64,000 nucleotides of DNA, from positions 124,001 to 188,000 of the forward strand of contig JAQTNA010000001.1 in the NCBI GenBank assembly GCA_028714035.1, given 5' to 3'. The first letter of the stretch is position 1. Each line of letters opens with the position of its first letter. A model generated the notes under the pieces. That model worked only from the letters and a program-made list of their open reading frames with translations. It did no database searches and was not told the DNA's origin. Both the position numbers and the translations under genes were made by a program. Shown here piece by piece: positions 43,975 through 52,867 of this stretch. The stretch comes from Rhodocyclaceae bacterium. Lineage in GTDB: Bacteria; Pseudomonadota; Gammaproteobacteria; Burkholderiales; Rhodocyclaceae.

Positions 43975-45945
43975 ATGTCCGCCACCACCGAAGTTCAAAA
44001 CGAAAAATTCAACTTCCGCCGCTACAAGGAAGGCGATACCAAGCTGCGCAACCGCGACAAGATTTTCCAGGCGAGCTGGTCGTACAAGTGCCCGACCTAT
44101 GTGCAGTCCACGCCCCCCTGCCAGGGCAGCTGCCCGGCTGGCGAGGACATCCGCAGCTACCTGAACATCATGCGCGGCGTCGAGAAGCCCCCGGTCGGTG
44201 CCGATGGCAAGCCCGTAATGAGCATGCAGGAATACGCCTGGCGCCGTCTCACCCAGGCCAATCCCTTCCCGGCCGTGATGGGCCGTGTCTGCCCGGCGCC
44301 CTGCGAGACCGGCTGTAACCGGAACGAACTGGAAGACCACGTGGGCATCAATTCCGTGGAGCACTTCCTGGGCGAATACGCCATCAAGAACAACCTGAAG
44401 TTCGTGGCGCCCGAGACCAAGACCGGCAAGAAGGTCGCGATCATCGGCGGCGGCCCCGCCGGCCTGTCCTGCGCCTATCAGCTGGCGCTCAAGGGCCACA
44501 GCGTCACGATCTTCGACGAGCATGAATTCCTCGGCGGCATGATGCGCTATGGCATTCCCGGCTTCCGTACGCCGCGGGACGTGCTGGACGCCGAAATCCA
44601 GCGCATCCTGGATCTGGGCGTCGAGGCCAAGCTGAACACCCGCATCGGCACCGACATCACCATGGAGCAGATCCGCAAGGACTTTGATGCCGTGTTCCTG
44701 GGCCTGGGCGCCCAGGCCGGCCGTGCCCTGCCGATCGAAGGCGACATCAGCGCCCCCAACGTGGTGACGGCGACCTCCTTCCTGAAGGCCTTCAACGACG
44801 GCCGCCTGAAGCATGTGGGCAAGCGCGTCGTGGTGGTCGGCGGTGGCGACACCTCCATTGACGTGGCGACGGTTGCCCGCCGCCTGGGGCACATCGAGCA
44901 CGCCAAGCCCACCGACATGGAAGAGGCCATCGCCGGGCGCATGGCTCAGGACGTGGCCGACATCTCCCAGCGCGATGGCGCCGAGGTCACCCTGACCTCC
45001 GTCTTCCCGGTGGACAAGATGATGGCGAGCAAGCACGAGGTGGAACAGGCCCAGGCCGAATCCATCGAGATCATGGGCGGCTGGATGCCCGTGGGTGTGG
45101 TCAAGGGCGCCGACGGCCGTGCCACGGCGCTGCGGGTCTGCCAGTGTGAAGCCAAGATGATTGGCGGCCGCCTGGACATCAAGAAGCTGGAAGGCACCGA
45201 GAAGGATCTGCCCGCCGACCTGATCGTGTCCGCCGTGGGCCAGGCGGTCGACTTCTCCGGCCTGGAGGAGTTCAACAACGGCAAGAACGGTGTTTCCGCC
45301 GACAAGAACTACCAGGTTCAGGGCAAGGAAGGCGTGTTCGCCGGCGGCGACATTCTGCGTCCCCACCTGCTGACCACCGCCATCGGTCATGGCGCCATCG
45401 CGGCCGACGGCATCGAGCGTTTCATGGCCGGCGAAGCCCTGGACAAGCGGCCGAAGATTGACGTCCATACCTTCGATCTGAAGCGCAAGATGCTGGAGAA
45501 GGGCCTCAAGTTCACCGACGCCCAAGGCTCCATCCATGGCACCAACACCAGCAACGTCGGCATCCACAACTACGAGAACCGTTCCGAGCGTTACGTCATC
45601 ACGCACAAGGAGCTGTTCCTCGGGCACTTCACCTACGTGAAGCGCAACAAGCGCGCCATCATCACGCTCAACAAGGAACAGGCCCTGGGCAACTTCCAGG
45701 AGCGCCTGGAGCCCCTGAGCGAGGCGGAGGCCATCGCCGAAGCCAAGCGTTGCATGAGCTGCGGCCTGTGCTTCGAGTGCGACAACTGCGTGGTGTATTG
45801 CCCGCAGACCGCGGTGAAGAAGGTGCCCAAGAAGGAAGCCACCACCGGTCGTTACGTCATGACCGACTACGGCCGTTGCATTGGTTGCCACATCTGCCAC
45901 GACGTTTGCCCGACTGGTTACATCCAGATGGGTCTGGGCGAGTAA
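43975..45945 (+). CDS. dsrL: DsrL, NAD(P)H:acceptor oxidoreductase
   Basis: A 656-residue iron-sulfur flavoprotein of the glutamate-synthase small-chain type. Order: N-terminal Cys region (CPTYVQSTPPCQGSCPAGE, CPAPCETGC), FAD site AIIGGGPAGLSCAY, NAD(P) site VVVGGGDTSIDVA, and a C-terminal ferredoxin domain (CMSCGLCFECDNC, CIGCHICHDVCPTG). It takes electrons from DsrAB and is essential for sulfur oxidation in studied organisms. Heptamer hairpin C follows its stop. Confidence 0.95.
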   Translation: MSATTEVQNEKFNFRRYKEGDTKLRNRDKIFQASWSYKCPTYVQSTPPCQGSCPAGEDIRSYLNIMRGVEKPPVGADGKPVMSMQEYAWRRLTQANPFPAVMGRVCPAPCETGCNRNELEDHVGINSVEHFLGEYAIKNNLKFVAPETKTGKKVAIIGGGPAGLSCAYQLALKGHSVTIFDEHEFLGGMMRYGIPGFRTPRDVLDAEIQRILDLGVEAKLNTRIGTDITMEQIRKDFDAVFLGLGAQAGRALPIEGDISAPNVVTATSFLKAFNDGRLKHVGKRVVVVGGGDTSIDVATVARRLGHIEHAKPTDMEEAIAGRMAQDVADISQRDGAEVTLTSVFPVDKMMASKHEVEQAQAESIEIMGGWMPVGVVKGADGRATALRVCQCEAKMIGGRLDIKKLEGTEKDLPADLIVSAVGQAVDFSGLEEFNNGKNGVSADKNYQVQGKEGVFAGGDILRPHLLTTAIGHGAIAADGIERFMAGEALDKRPKIDVHTFDLKRKMLEKGLKFTDAQGSIHGTNTSNVGIHNYENRSERYVITHKELFLGHFTYVKRNKRAIITLNKEQALGNFQERLEPLSEAEAIAEAKRCMSCGLCFECDNCVVYCPQTAVKKVPKKEATTGRYVMTDYGRCIGCHICHDVCPTGYIQMGLGE

Positions 45946-45950
45946 AGTTT

Positions 45951-46055
45951 GAGTCGAGAGTAGAGAGTGGAGAGTCGGGAGTGAATTCGGCGCGCCTTCG
46001 GCGCCTACTCTTGGCTCCCCTGCTCTTACCTGCTCTGGACTCTCGACTCTCGACT
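45951..46055. repeat. Heptamer-arm hairpin, copy C (dsrL/dsrJ)
   Basis: Left arm heptamers GTCGAGA, GTAGAGA, GTGGAGA, GTCGGGA (45953-45980). The core at 45989-46005 is GGCGCGCC-TTCG-GCGCC. The right arm (46006-46055) is a more degenerate reverse complement. It starts 5 bases after the dsrL stop and ends just before the dsrJ ribosome site. Confidence 0.8.
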
Positions 46056-46072
46056 AACACGAGGAGCGAGGC

Positions 46073-46498
46073 GTGAGAATCAGAACATTATTCGGGACGG
46101 TGCTGCTTGGCGCGGTGGCGCTCTTCGCCTCCGCCGCCTGGTCCGGGGAGGGTAGCGGCATACCCAAGCCGGACATCGTCATCAGCAATCCGGGCAAGTG
46201 CGTCGCTGACGTGGATACCATGCGCCGCACGCACATGGACATGTTGAAGCATCAGCGGGATCTGACCATGCGCCAGGGCATACGCGGCGCCAAGGTCAGC
46301 CTGAACGCCTGCATTGATTGCCACGCGAGCAAATCGAACGGCTCGGTCCTGGGCTCCGACCAGAACTTCTGTCAGACCTGCCACGCCTACGCGGCCGTCA
46401 AGCTGGATTGCTTCGAATGCCACCAGGCCAAGGCTTCCCACCCGATCGGCGCAGCGGCACCGGCCGAAGCGGTGGCTTCCAAGGAAGGTGCGCGATGA
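46073..46498 (+). CDS. dsrJ: DsrJ, triheme cytochrome c
   Basis: A 141-residue periplasmic cytochrome anchored by an N-terminal helix (residues 5-24). Three heme c motifs are present: CIDCH (80-84), CQTCH (100-104) and CFECH (113-117). Cys43 (GKCVAD) matches the unusual Cys ligand of DsrJ in Allochromatium. GTG at 46073 is used as the start because GAGGAG lies six bases before it and the signal anchor begins there. Its stop overlaps the dsrO start. Confidence 0.93.
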   Translation: MRIRTLFGTVLLGAVALFASAAWSGEGSGIPKPDIVISNPGKCVADVDTMRRTHMDMLKHQRDLTMRQGIRGAKVSLNACIDCHASKSNGSVLGSDQNFCQTCHAYAAVKLDCFECHQAKASHPIGAAAPAEAVASKEGAR

Positions 46499-47238
46499 GC
46501 GACAAGACACCGAATCAATCCCGCCGGGCATTTGTCGCCACCGCGGGTGCAGCCGCCGCCGGCGTGATGATTGCGCCGGGTGTGCACCTGATCGAGGTGG
46601 CTTCCGCCCGTCCCGCCGGCGAGGCCGCATCCAGGACGGTGCGCTGGGGCATGCTCGTGGATGTCACGAAGTGCCAGGAAGGCTGCACCGCCTGCGTTTC
46701 CGCCTGCAACAAGGAAAATGCGCTGGAGACGGCGCTGCCCCAGAACCAGGCGCCGCAATGGATCCGCAAGGTGGATTTGAAGGACAAGAGCACGGGTCGC
46801 GCCCTGTCCCTGCCCATGATGTGCCAGCACTGCGAGAAGCCGCCCTGCGTGGATGTGTGCCCGACGGGCGCCTCCTTCAAGCGCGCCGACGGCATCGTGC
46901 TGGTGGATCGGCATATCTGCATCGGCTGCCGCTACTGCATGATGGCCTGCCCCTACAAGGCCCGCTCCTTCGTGCATGAGACGCTGGAGAACCAGAATCC
47001 CGAGGTTCCCCGGGGCAAGGGCTGCGTCGAGGCCTGCACGATGTGCGTGCACCGGGTGGACAAGGGCCAGCAACCCGCCTGCGTCCAGGCTTGCGGCGCC
47101 GAGGGGCACGCGGCCATCCTCTTTGGCGATCTGAACGATGGCGCGAGCGAGATCGCAAAGCGCATCCGCAGCGTTGCCACGAGCCAGGTCAGGGCCGATC
47201 TGCAATTGAACCCCGGCGTGCGTTACCAGGGAATATAA
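46495..47238 (+). CDS. dsrO: DsrO, periplasmic ferredoxin-like subunit
   Basis: A 247-residue Tat-type exported protein (SRRAFVAT, twin Arg near residue 10) with four 4Fe-4S motifs: CQEGCTACVSAC, CQHCEKPPCVDVCPTG, CIGCRYCMMACP, and CTMC/CVQAC. It carries electrons between DsrJ and DsrP on the periplasmic side. ATG overlaps the dsrJ stop (ATGA). Confidence 0.94.
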   Translation: MSDKTPNQSRRAFVATAGAAAAGVMIAPGVHLIEVASARPAGEAASRTVRWGMLVDVTKCQEGCTACVSACNKENALETALPQNQAPQWIRKVDLKDKSTGRALSLPMMCQHCEKPPCVDVCPTGASFKRADGIVLVDRHICIGCRYCMMACPYKARSFVHETLENQNPEVPRGKGCVEACTMCVHRVDKGQQPACVQACGAEGHAAILFGDLNDGASEIAKRIRSVATSQVRADLQLNPGVRYQGI

Positions 47239-47241
47239 GCC

Positions 47242-48438
47242 ATGCGTGATACGTTCCAGAGAATCGAGGAGCGCTCTTTCTATGCGCTCGTGGTGTTCGG
47301 CCTGCTGTTGGTCATGGTCGGACTCGGCGCCGTCTATTACATGGAAGAGCACGGCCATGCCGTGACCGGCATGAACAACCAGGTGGTGTGGGGCATGCCC
47401 CACGTGTTCGCCATCTTCCTGATCACGGCCGCGTCCGGCGTCCTGAACGTGGCCTCCATCGGCTCCGTTTTTGGGAAGCCCGTGTACAAGGCGCGCGCTC
47501 CGCTATCCGGTCTGCTGTCCCTGACCATGCTGGCCGGCGGCCTCATGGTCCTGATGCTGGACCTGGGGCGCCCGGATCGGGTCATCATCGCCGCGACGCA
47601 TTACAACCTGACGTCCGTCTTCGCCTGGAATGCGATTCTGTACCCGGGCCTGTTCGGCATCGTCGGCGTGTACATCTGGACCATGATGGACCACAGCATG
47701 AAGGCCTATTCCAAGATTGCCGGCTTCTCGGCCTTCATCTGGCGTTTCATCCTGACCACCGGTACCGGTTCCATCTTCGGTTTCCTGGTGGCCCGTCAGG
47801 CCTACCAGTCCGCCGTGCTGGCGCCCATGTTCATCGTCATGTCCTTCGCCTGGGGTCTGGCGGTGTTCCTGCTCGTTCAATCCAGCATGTATCTCTGGAA
47901 CGGCGTGGCCCTGCCGCCCCCGATTCAGCGACGCATGACGCGGCTCCTGGGCATCTTCATCGCCGGCGCCCTGTACTTCGTGCTGGTCTATCACATGACC
48001 AACCTGTACTTCTCCCGCCAGGAAGCCTTCGAACACTTCATCCTGCTGGATGGCGGCATCTTCCCCATCCTGTTCTGGGGCGGATTCGTGCTCCTGGGCA
48101 GCATCCTGCCCCTGGCCCTGTTGCTGCATCCGGAACTGGGTGGTCGACGCGCCACCATTCTGGCATCGCTGCTCGTGATCTTCGGCGCCCTGTGCCACCT
48201 CTACGTGTTCATCATCGGCGGCGAGGTCTATCCGCTGGACATCTTCCCGGGCTTCAGCGCCGCCAGTACCTTCGGCGACGGTGTCGTGGGACAGTATGCG
48301 CCCAGCCTGCCGGAGTTCCTGCTCGGGATCGGCGGCCTCGCACTGGCCTTCGTGGCGACGGTTATCGGCGTACGCATCCTGCGCTTCATGCCCCAGGACG
48401 ACTTCACCATCCTGACCGGCGGCAAGAACGTACACTGA
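47242..48438 (+). CDS. dsrP: DsrP, NrfD-family membrane subunit
   Basis: A 398-residue NrfD-like integral membrane protein with about ten helices. It handles quinone for the DsrMKJOP complex together with DsrO. It starts three bases after dsrO. A hairpin followed by T-run lies just downstream and may thin transcription before ybiB and dsrN. Confidence 0.94.
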   Translation: MRDTFQRIEERSFYALVVFGLLLVMVGLGAVYYMEEHGHAVTGMNNQVVWGMPHVFAIFLITAASGVLNVASIGSVFGKPVYKARAPLSGLLSLTMLAGGLMVLMLDLGRPDRVIIAATHYNLTSVFAWNAILYPGLFGIVGVYIWTMMDHSMKAYSKIAGFSAFIWRFILTTGTGSIFGFLVARQAYQSAVLAPMFIVMSFAWGLAVFLLVQSSMYLWNGVALPPPIQRRMTRLLGIFIAGALYFVLVYHMTNLYFSRQEAFEHFILLDGGIFPILFWGGFVLLGSILPLALLLHPELGGRRATILASLLVIFGALCHLYVFIIGGEVYPLDIFPGFSAASTFGDGVVGQYAPSLPEFLLGIGGLALAFVATVIGVRILRFMPQDDFTILTGGKNVH

Positions 48439-48459
48439 TTCGTCGGAAATCCCAGTCGG

Positions 48460-48488
48460 CGCGGGCATCTGCCCGCGTCGGCGTTTTT
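48460..48488 (+). terminator. Hairpin with T-run after dsrP
   Basis: CGCGGGCA-TC-TGCCCGCG (48460-48477) is followed by TCGGCG and five T (48484-48488). The T-run is seven bases from the stem, so it may be an imperfect or partial terminator between dsrP and ybiB. Confidence 0.5.
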
Positions 48489-48552
48489 GCCGCCCTGAAA
48501 GCCCCTGCTCTCCAGGCGGTCATTTCCCACTCACCAAATTTCGCCCGTCATC

Positions 48553-49542
48553 ATGCAGGAACACCCGTTTGCCCCCATCATCCGCGCCCTGGGAAAAGGA
48601 AAGCAGGGTTCGCGTAATCTGACCCAGGAGGAGGCGCGACGCGCCATGGGCATGATCCTGGCCGGCGAGGTGCACCCCATGCAGCTCGGCGCCTTCCTCA
48701 TGCTGCTGCGGGTGAAGGAAGAAAGCGCGGAGGAAGTCGCCGGCTTCGTCCAGGCGGTCCGGGATACGCTGGTTCTGCCGCAGACCCTGCCCAAGGTCAG
48801 GCTGGACTGGTCGGCCTACGCCGGCAAGCGCCGCCAACTCCACTGGTTCGTGCTGTCGGCGCTTCTCCTGGCGGAGAACGGCATTCCGGTGTTCATGCAT
48901 GGCACCACCGGCTACGTTCCCGATCGCCTGTTCGTGCCGGAAATCCTCAAGGCCCTGGGCATTCCCGAGGCCGCGTCGCTCTCGGACGCCGCCGCCCAAC
49001 TGGCCACCGGCAATTTCGCCTTCGTTTCCCTGGGCAACATCAGCCCGGTGATGCACGAGATCATGCTCTATCGGCCGATTCTCGGACTGCGCTCGCCGGT
49101 GCACACCATTGCCCGCATGCTCAATCCCCTGGGCGCGGAGGCCGTGATCGAGGGCATCTTCCACCCGGGCTACAGCGACATTCACCAGGGCGCGGGCGTG
49201 CTCCTGGGCACCCGGCGCGCCGCGGTGCTGAAGGGCGAGGGCGGCGAGCCGGAGCGCAACCCGGACATGGCCTGCCTGGTGAAGTCGGTGGTGGACGGCG
49301 TTGTTTCCGAGACGGAGTGGCCGCCCATGTTCGCCGTTCGCCATGTCAAGGACGAAACCATGGACCCGGCCCGTCTTGCCGCCGTCTGGCGCGGCCAGGC
49401 CTCGGACGAATACGGCGAGGCGGCGCTGATCGGCACGGCGGCGATTGCGCTCCTGACCCTGGGCGAGGCCACCACGCAGGAAGAAGCCGAAGCCATGGCC
49501 CGCGGCTTCTGGCAGAAGCACCTCGCGGCCGTCAAGGCCTGA
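48553..49542 (+). CDS. ybiB: YbiB/TrpD2-type protein (phosphoribosyltransferase fold)
   Basis: A 329-residue relative of anthranilate phosphoribosyltransferase (glycosyl transferase family 3): LTQEEARRAMGMILAGEVHPMQLGAFLMLLRVKEES and the NISPVMHEI region are typical. TrpD2 proteins such as E. coli YbiB bind nucleic acid and lack known tryptophan activity. Its place between dsrP and dsrN is probably not functional for sulfur oxidation, but it is co-oriented. Confidence 0.85.
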   Translation: MQEHPFAPIIRALGKGKQGSRNLTQEEARRAMGMILAGEVHPMQLGAFLMLLRVKEESAEEVAGFVQAVRDTLVLPQTLPKVRLDWSAYAGKRRQLHWFVLSALLLAENGIPVFMHGTTGYVPDRLFVPEILKALGIPEAASLSDAAAQLATGNFAFVSLGNISPVMHEIMLYRPILGLRSPVHTIARMLNPLGAEAVIEGIFHPGYSDIHQGAGVLLGTRRAAVLKGEGGEPERNPDMACLVKSVVDGVVSETEWPPMFAVRHVKDETMDPARLAAVWRGQASDEYGEAALIGTAAIALLTLGEATTQEEAEAMARGFWQKHLAAVKA

Positions 49543-49580
49543 TAAGGTTCGGCTCCGGAATTTCCGGAGCCTCCAGCCAG

Positions 49581-50987
49581 ATGCCCCGCATCCTCATCTC
49601 AGCCGCCCACAAGTCCTCCGGAAAGACGACCGTCAGCGTCGGACTGTGCGCCGCCCTGGCCGCACGGGGCCTGGCGGTCCAGCCCTTCAAGAAGGGGCCG
49701 GACTACATAGACCCCATGTGGCTCGGCCAGGCCGCGGGGCGCCCCTGTTTCAACCTGGATCCCTACCTCATGGGCTGGGACGAGATCCGCCGCCTTTTCC
49801 GGCGCGGCTCCCGGGGCGCGGACATCAGCATCGTCGAGGGCAACAAGGGGCTCTACGACGGCCTTGCCCTGGACGGCAGCAACAGCAATGCGGCGCTGGC
49901 CTCCGCCCTGGATCTGCCGGTGGTGCTGGTGCTGGACGCGCGGGGCATGACCCGGGGCATCGCGCCCCTCATCCTCGGCTATCAGGCCTTCGATCCCGGC
50001 ATTCGCATCGCCGGCGTCATCCTCAACAACCTGGGGGGCAAGCGGCACGAGGCCAAGCTGCGCGCCGTCATCGAGCATTACACCGATGTGGAAGTGCTGG
50101 GCGCCATCCAGAACAACCCGGACCTGTCGGTGGTCGAGCGCCACCTGGGCCTGATCCCGAGCAACGAGGCGGAGGATGCCGCCGGGCGGGTCGCCAGCAT
50201 AGGCCGGCTGGTGGCCGACCAGGTGGACCTGGACCGCTTCATGGAGGTGGCGCGCAGCGCCGCGCCCTACGCGCCCGAGCCGGCCTGCGTCGCGGCGGCC
50301 TCGGCCCCCCAGGGCCAGCCGGTGCGCATTGCCGTCGCCCGGGACCGAGCCTTCGGCTTCTATTACGCGGACGACCTTCTGGGCCTGGAAGCCGCGGGCG
50401 CCGTTCTCGTGCCCTTCGATGCCCTGAAGGATGCCCATCTGCCGCCGTGCGACGGCCTGTTCATCGGCGGCGGCTTCCCCGAATCCTTCGCGGCGCAACT
50501 GGCCGCCAACACGAGCCTGCGGGAGGAAATCCGCGACGCCCTGGCCGCCGGATTGCCGGCCTACGCCGAATGCGGCGGCCTCATGTATCTGGCCCGGTCA
50601 TTGAACGTGGATGGAACCCTTTACCCCATGGTGGGCGCGGTGCCGGGCGACGTGGTAATGCACCGGAAACCCGTGGGCCGGGGTTACGTGCACCTGGCCC
50701 AGACCGGGGACTCGCCCTGGGCGCCCTGCGATTGCGCCAGCCGCATGGTTCGTGCCCACGAATTCCACTATTCAAGTATTGAAAATCTTCCTTCCGACCT
50801 GAAATACGCCTGGCGCGTCGAGCGGGGCCATGGCGTGGATGGAAGGCGGGACGGCATCGTGGTGAATAACCTGCTGGCGTCCTATTGCCACCTGCGCATG
50901 GCCGGCGGCTGCGGTTGGACAGACCGCTTCGCCTCGTTCGTGCGTGCCCACAGAGACCGTCGCGTTCCGGCTACCCCGGCCATCTGA
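49581..50987 (+). CDS. dsrN: DsrN, cobyrinic/siro-type a,c-diamide synthase
   Basis: A 468-residue CbiA/CobB-family amidotransferase. The N-terminal ATPase part has AAHKSSGKTT and KKGPDYIDPMWL; the C-terminal glutamine amidotransferase part has the Cys in YAECGGLMYL and FHYSS. In dsr clusters it is thought to amidate siroheme for DsrAB. ATG at 49581 begins the conserved MPRILISAAHKSSGKTT; an open stretch upstream overlaps ybiB. Confidence 0.93.
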   Translation: MPRILISAAHKSSGKTTVSVGLCAALAARGLAVQPFKKGPDYIDPMWLGQAAGRPCFNLDPYLMGWDEIRRLFRRGSRGADISIVEGNKGLYDGLALDGSNSNAALASALDLPVVLVLDARGMTRGIAPLILGYQAFDPGIRIAGVILNNLGGKRHEAKLRAVIEHYTDVEVLGAIQNNPDLSVVERHLGLIPSNEAEDAAGRVASIGRLVADQVDLDRFMEVARSAAPYAPEPACVAAASAPQGQPVRIAVARDRAFGFYYADDLLGLEAAGAVLVPFDALKDAHLPPCDGLFIGGGFPESFAAQLAANTSLREEIRDALAAGLPAYAECGGLMYLARSLNVDGTLYPMVGAVPGDVVMHRKPVGRGYVHLAQTGDSPWAPCDCASRMVRAHEFHYSSIENLPSDLKYAWRVERGHGVDGRRDGIVVNNLLASYCHLRMAGGCGWTDRFASFVRAHRDRRVPATPAI

Positions 50988-51011
50988 GCGACAAATATAA
51001 AGGAGAATCAA

Positions 51012-51365
51012 ATGATCACCATTACCCCGATGGCCGCCGAACAGATTCGTGCGGCGCTCGCCGAGTCGGAAGAAGAGGGCTTGAATCTGCGCATCGCCGC
51101 CCGACAGACGCCGGATGGCGGCATCGAGTACGGCATGGGCCTGGACGAGGTTCGGGAAAACGACATGAACTTCAACTGCGAGGGTGTCGAGGTGCTGCTC
51201 GGACCCTCCAGCCGCGAACTGCTGGCGGGCGTGATCCTGGACTTTGTCGAATACCAGCCGGGCGACTTCCGCTTCATCTTCGTGCCGCCGTCCTCCTGCT
51301 CCACCGGCGCGGCCAGCGGTGGCTGCGGCAGCGGTGGCTGTGGCGGTTGCGGCGGCGGGCGCTGA
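51012..51365 (+). CDS. dsrR: DsrR, A-type (IscA-like) scaffold protein with Cys-Gly tail
   Basis: A 117-residue HesB/IscA-fold protein (MITITPMAAEQIRAAL, GLNLRIA). DsrR of Allochromatium lacks the Fe-S-binding Cys of IscA. Here residues about 96-117 are an extended Gly/Ser/Cys tail with five Cys (SCSTG then repeated GGCG), which could bind metal. It follows dsrN by 24 bases with AAAGGAG. Confidence 0.88.
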   Translation: MITITPMAAEQIRAALAESEEEGLNLRIAARQTPDGGIEYGMGLDEVRENDMNFNCEGVEVLLGPSSRELLAGVILDFVEYQPGDFRFIFVPPSSCSTGAASGGCGSGGCGGCGGGR

Positions 51366-51380
51366 ACCGTGGGGCAAGCC

Positions 51381-52181
51381 ATGGACCTGAGCCCGATCAT
51401 CGCGGCCCTCCAGACCCCGCCCGCGAACACGGGCAAGGGAGAGGTTTACCTGGTGGGCACCGGTCCCGGAGATCCGGAACTCCTCACCCTGCGTGCGCTG
51501 CGCCTCATGCAGCAGGCGGACGTGGTGCTCTTCGACAACCTGGTTTCCGAAGAAATCCTGGCCTTGTTGCCCGCCCACGCCGAGCGTATCTACGTCGGCA
51601 AGGAACGGGACAAGCACACCATGCGCCAGGAGTCCATCAACCAGCTCATGGTGGACCTGGCCAAGCAGGGGCGGCGCGTGCTGCGCCTGAAGGGCGGCGA
51701 CCCCTTCGTCTTCGGTCGCGGCGGCGAGGAAATCGAGACCCTGTCGGAAAACGCGGTGGACTTCCAGGTGGTGCCCGGCATCACCGCCGCCATCGGCGTC
51801 TCCGCCTATTCCGGCATCCCGCTCACCCACCGGGACTATGCCCAGGCCTGCATCTTCGTCACCGGCCACCTGAAGGACGGCACCATGAATCTGGACTGGG
51901 CCGGCCTCGCCCGTCCGCGCCAGACCGTGGTGGTGTACATGGGCCTCATGGGCCTGCCGGTGCTGTGCCAGAAACTCATGGAGCACGGCCTGCCCGGCAC
52001 GACCCCCATGGCGGTGGTGCAGCAGGGGACGACCCCGTCCCAGCGCGTGGTGACCGCGACCCTGGAGACCATGCCGGCCGCGGTGCTGGAGGCCGGCCTC
52101 AAGGCGCCGACCCTCATCATCGTCGGCGAGGTGGTGAGCCTGAGGGAAAAGCTCAACTGGTTCGGCAAGAGGACTGCCTAG
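51381..52181 (+). CDS. cobA: Uroporphyrinogen-III C-methyltransferase (SUMT)
   Basis: A 266-residue SUMT of the SAM-dependent precorrin-2 type: [49 protein letters not shown]. It methylates uroporphyrinogen III toward siroheme, needed in bulk by DsrAB. ATG at 51381 is preferred; GTG at 51369 in frame would add four residues. It closes the plus-strand cluster. Confidence 0.92.
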   Translation: MDLSPIIAALQTPPANTGKGEVYLVGTGPGDPELLTLRALRLMQQADVVLFDNLVSEEILALLPAHAERIYVGKERDKHTMRQESINQLMVDLAKQGRRVLRLKGGDPFVFGRGGEEIETLSENAVDFQVVPGITAAIGVSAYSGIPLTHRDYAQACIFVTGHLKDGTMNLDWAGLARPRQTVVVYMGLMGLPVLCQKLMEHGLPGTTPMAVVQQGTTPSQRVVTATLETMPAAVLEAGLKAPTLIIVGEVVSLREKLNWFGKRTA

Positions 52182-52210
52182 AAGAGCCGGGTACTCGCCC
52201 CCGACCGCTC

Positions 52211-52867
52211 TCACCGCACTTCGGTGTGGGGCTCCTGGAGCATTTCCGCAATGACGGTCCGCAGCCGTCGGCACCAGGTGGCGGTGACGGCCGCGAGCCC
52301 GGCGTAGAACACGGTGGCGCCCCCGTGCACCACCCGCTGGGCGAAGTCCGGCAGCCAGCGCAGCAGGTGTTCGTCCAGGTGGCGCGCGAGATGGTGCCAG
52401 TCCTCGTCCGTGTAGGCTTTCTTGAGCAGGTGGGCGATGAATTCCAGTTGCAGGGCCAGGTGGTCGTCCGGCCGGTGCCGCCGGTCCGGATTCACGAGAC
52501 CGTGTTCCCGGTAGGTCTGCCCCAGATCGAACATGCGCCCCTGAAACGCCAGGTGATCGTCGTCCAGCCACACGGATTCGCAAGGGGACGCTCCGCAGGC
52601 TCCGGTCAGGTAGATGGCGGCAAAGTCCGCGGCCAGGTCGTCCAGTTCCGCCGCCCCCATGGTTTCCGGCAAGGCCTCCAGCGCCAGGCGGGCCAGGCGC
52701 CAGGCCCCTTTGCCCGCCCCTTCCTCGGGCAGGAGGCCCAGATTGTCCGGGAAGCCGACGTCCCGCAGGACCGCGACGGACTTTGCATCCAGTTCCCGAT
52801 CGTGCAGGATGGCCAGGGTCAGGGCATCCTCGGCGATGGCCGCCGCCATTTCCCGGCTGCGGTTCAT
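52211..52867 (-). CDS. TorD/DmsD-like chaperone of the molybdoenzyme
   Basis: A 218-residue all-helical protein of the TorD/DmsD type that helps cofactor insertion and Tat export of molybdoenzymes. Signs: FAAIYLTGACGASPCESVWLDDD, a stretch Y-G-A-S-P-x-E-S like that of the family, and LEFIAHLL. Its ATG overlaps the stop of the Fe-S subunit gene (52864-52867). It is surely for the DmsA-like protein at 53543, which has a Tat signal. Confidence 0.8.
   Translation of the reverse strand: MNRSREMAAAIAEDALTLAILHDRELDAKSVAVLRDVGFPDNLGLLPEEGAGKGAWRLARLALEALPETMGAAELDDLAADFAAIYLTGACGASPCESVWLDDDHLAFQGRMFDLGQTYREHGLVNPDRRHRPDDHLALQLEFIAHLLKKAYTDEDWHHLARHLDEHLLRWLPDFAQRVVHGGATVFYAGLAAVTATWCRRLRTVIAEMLQEPHTEVR

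Noticed and set aside
52217-52232. CCGCAC-TTCG-GTGTGG hairpin as terminator of cobA
   Set aside because: It lies within the last codons of the converging TorD-like gene and has no T-run; too weak to annotate.
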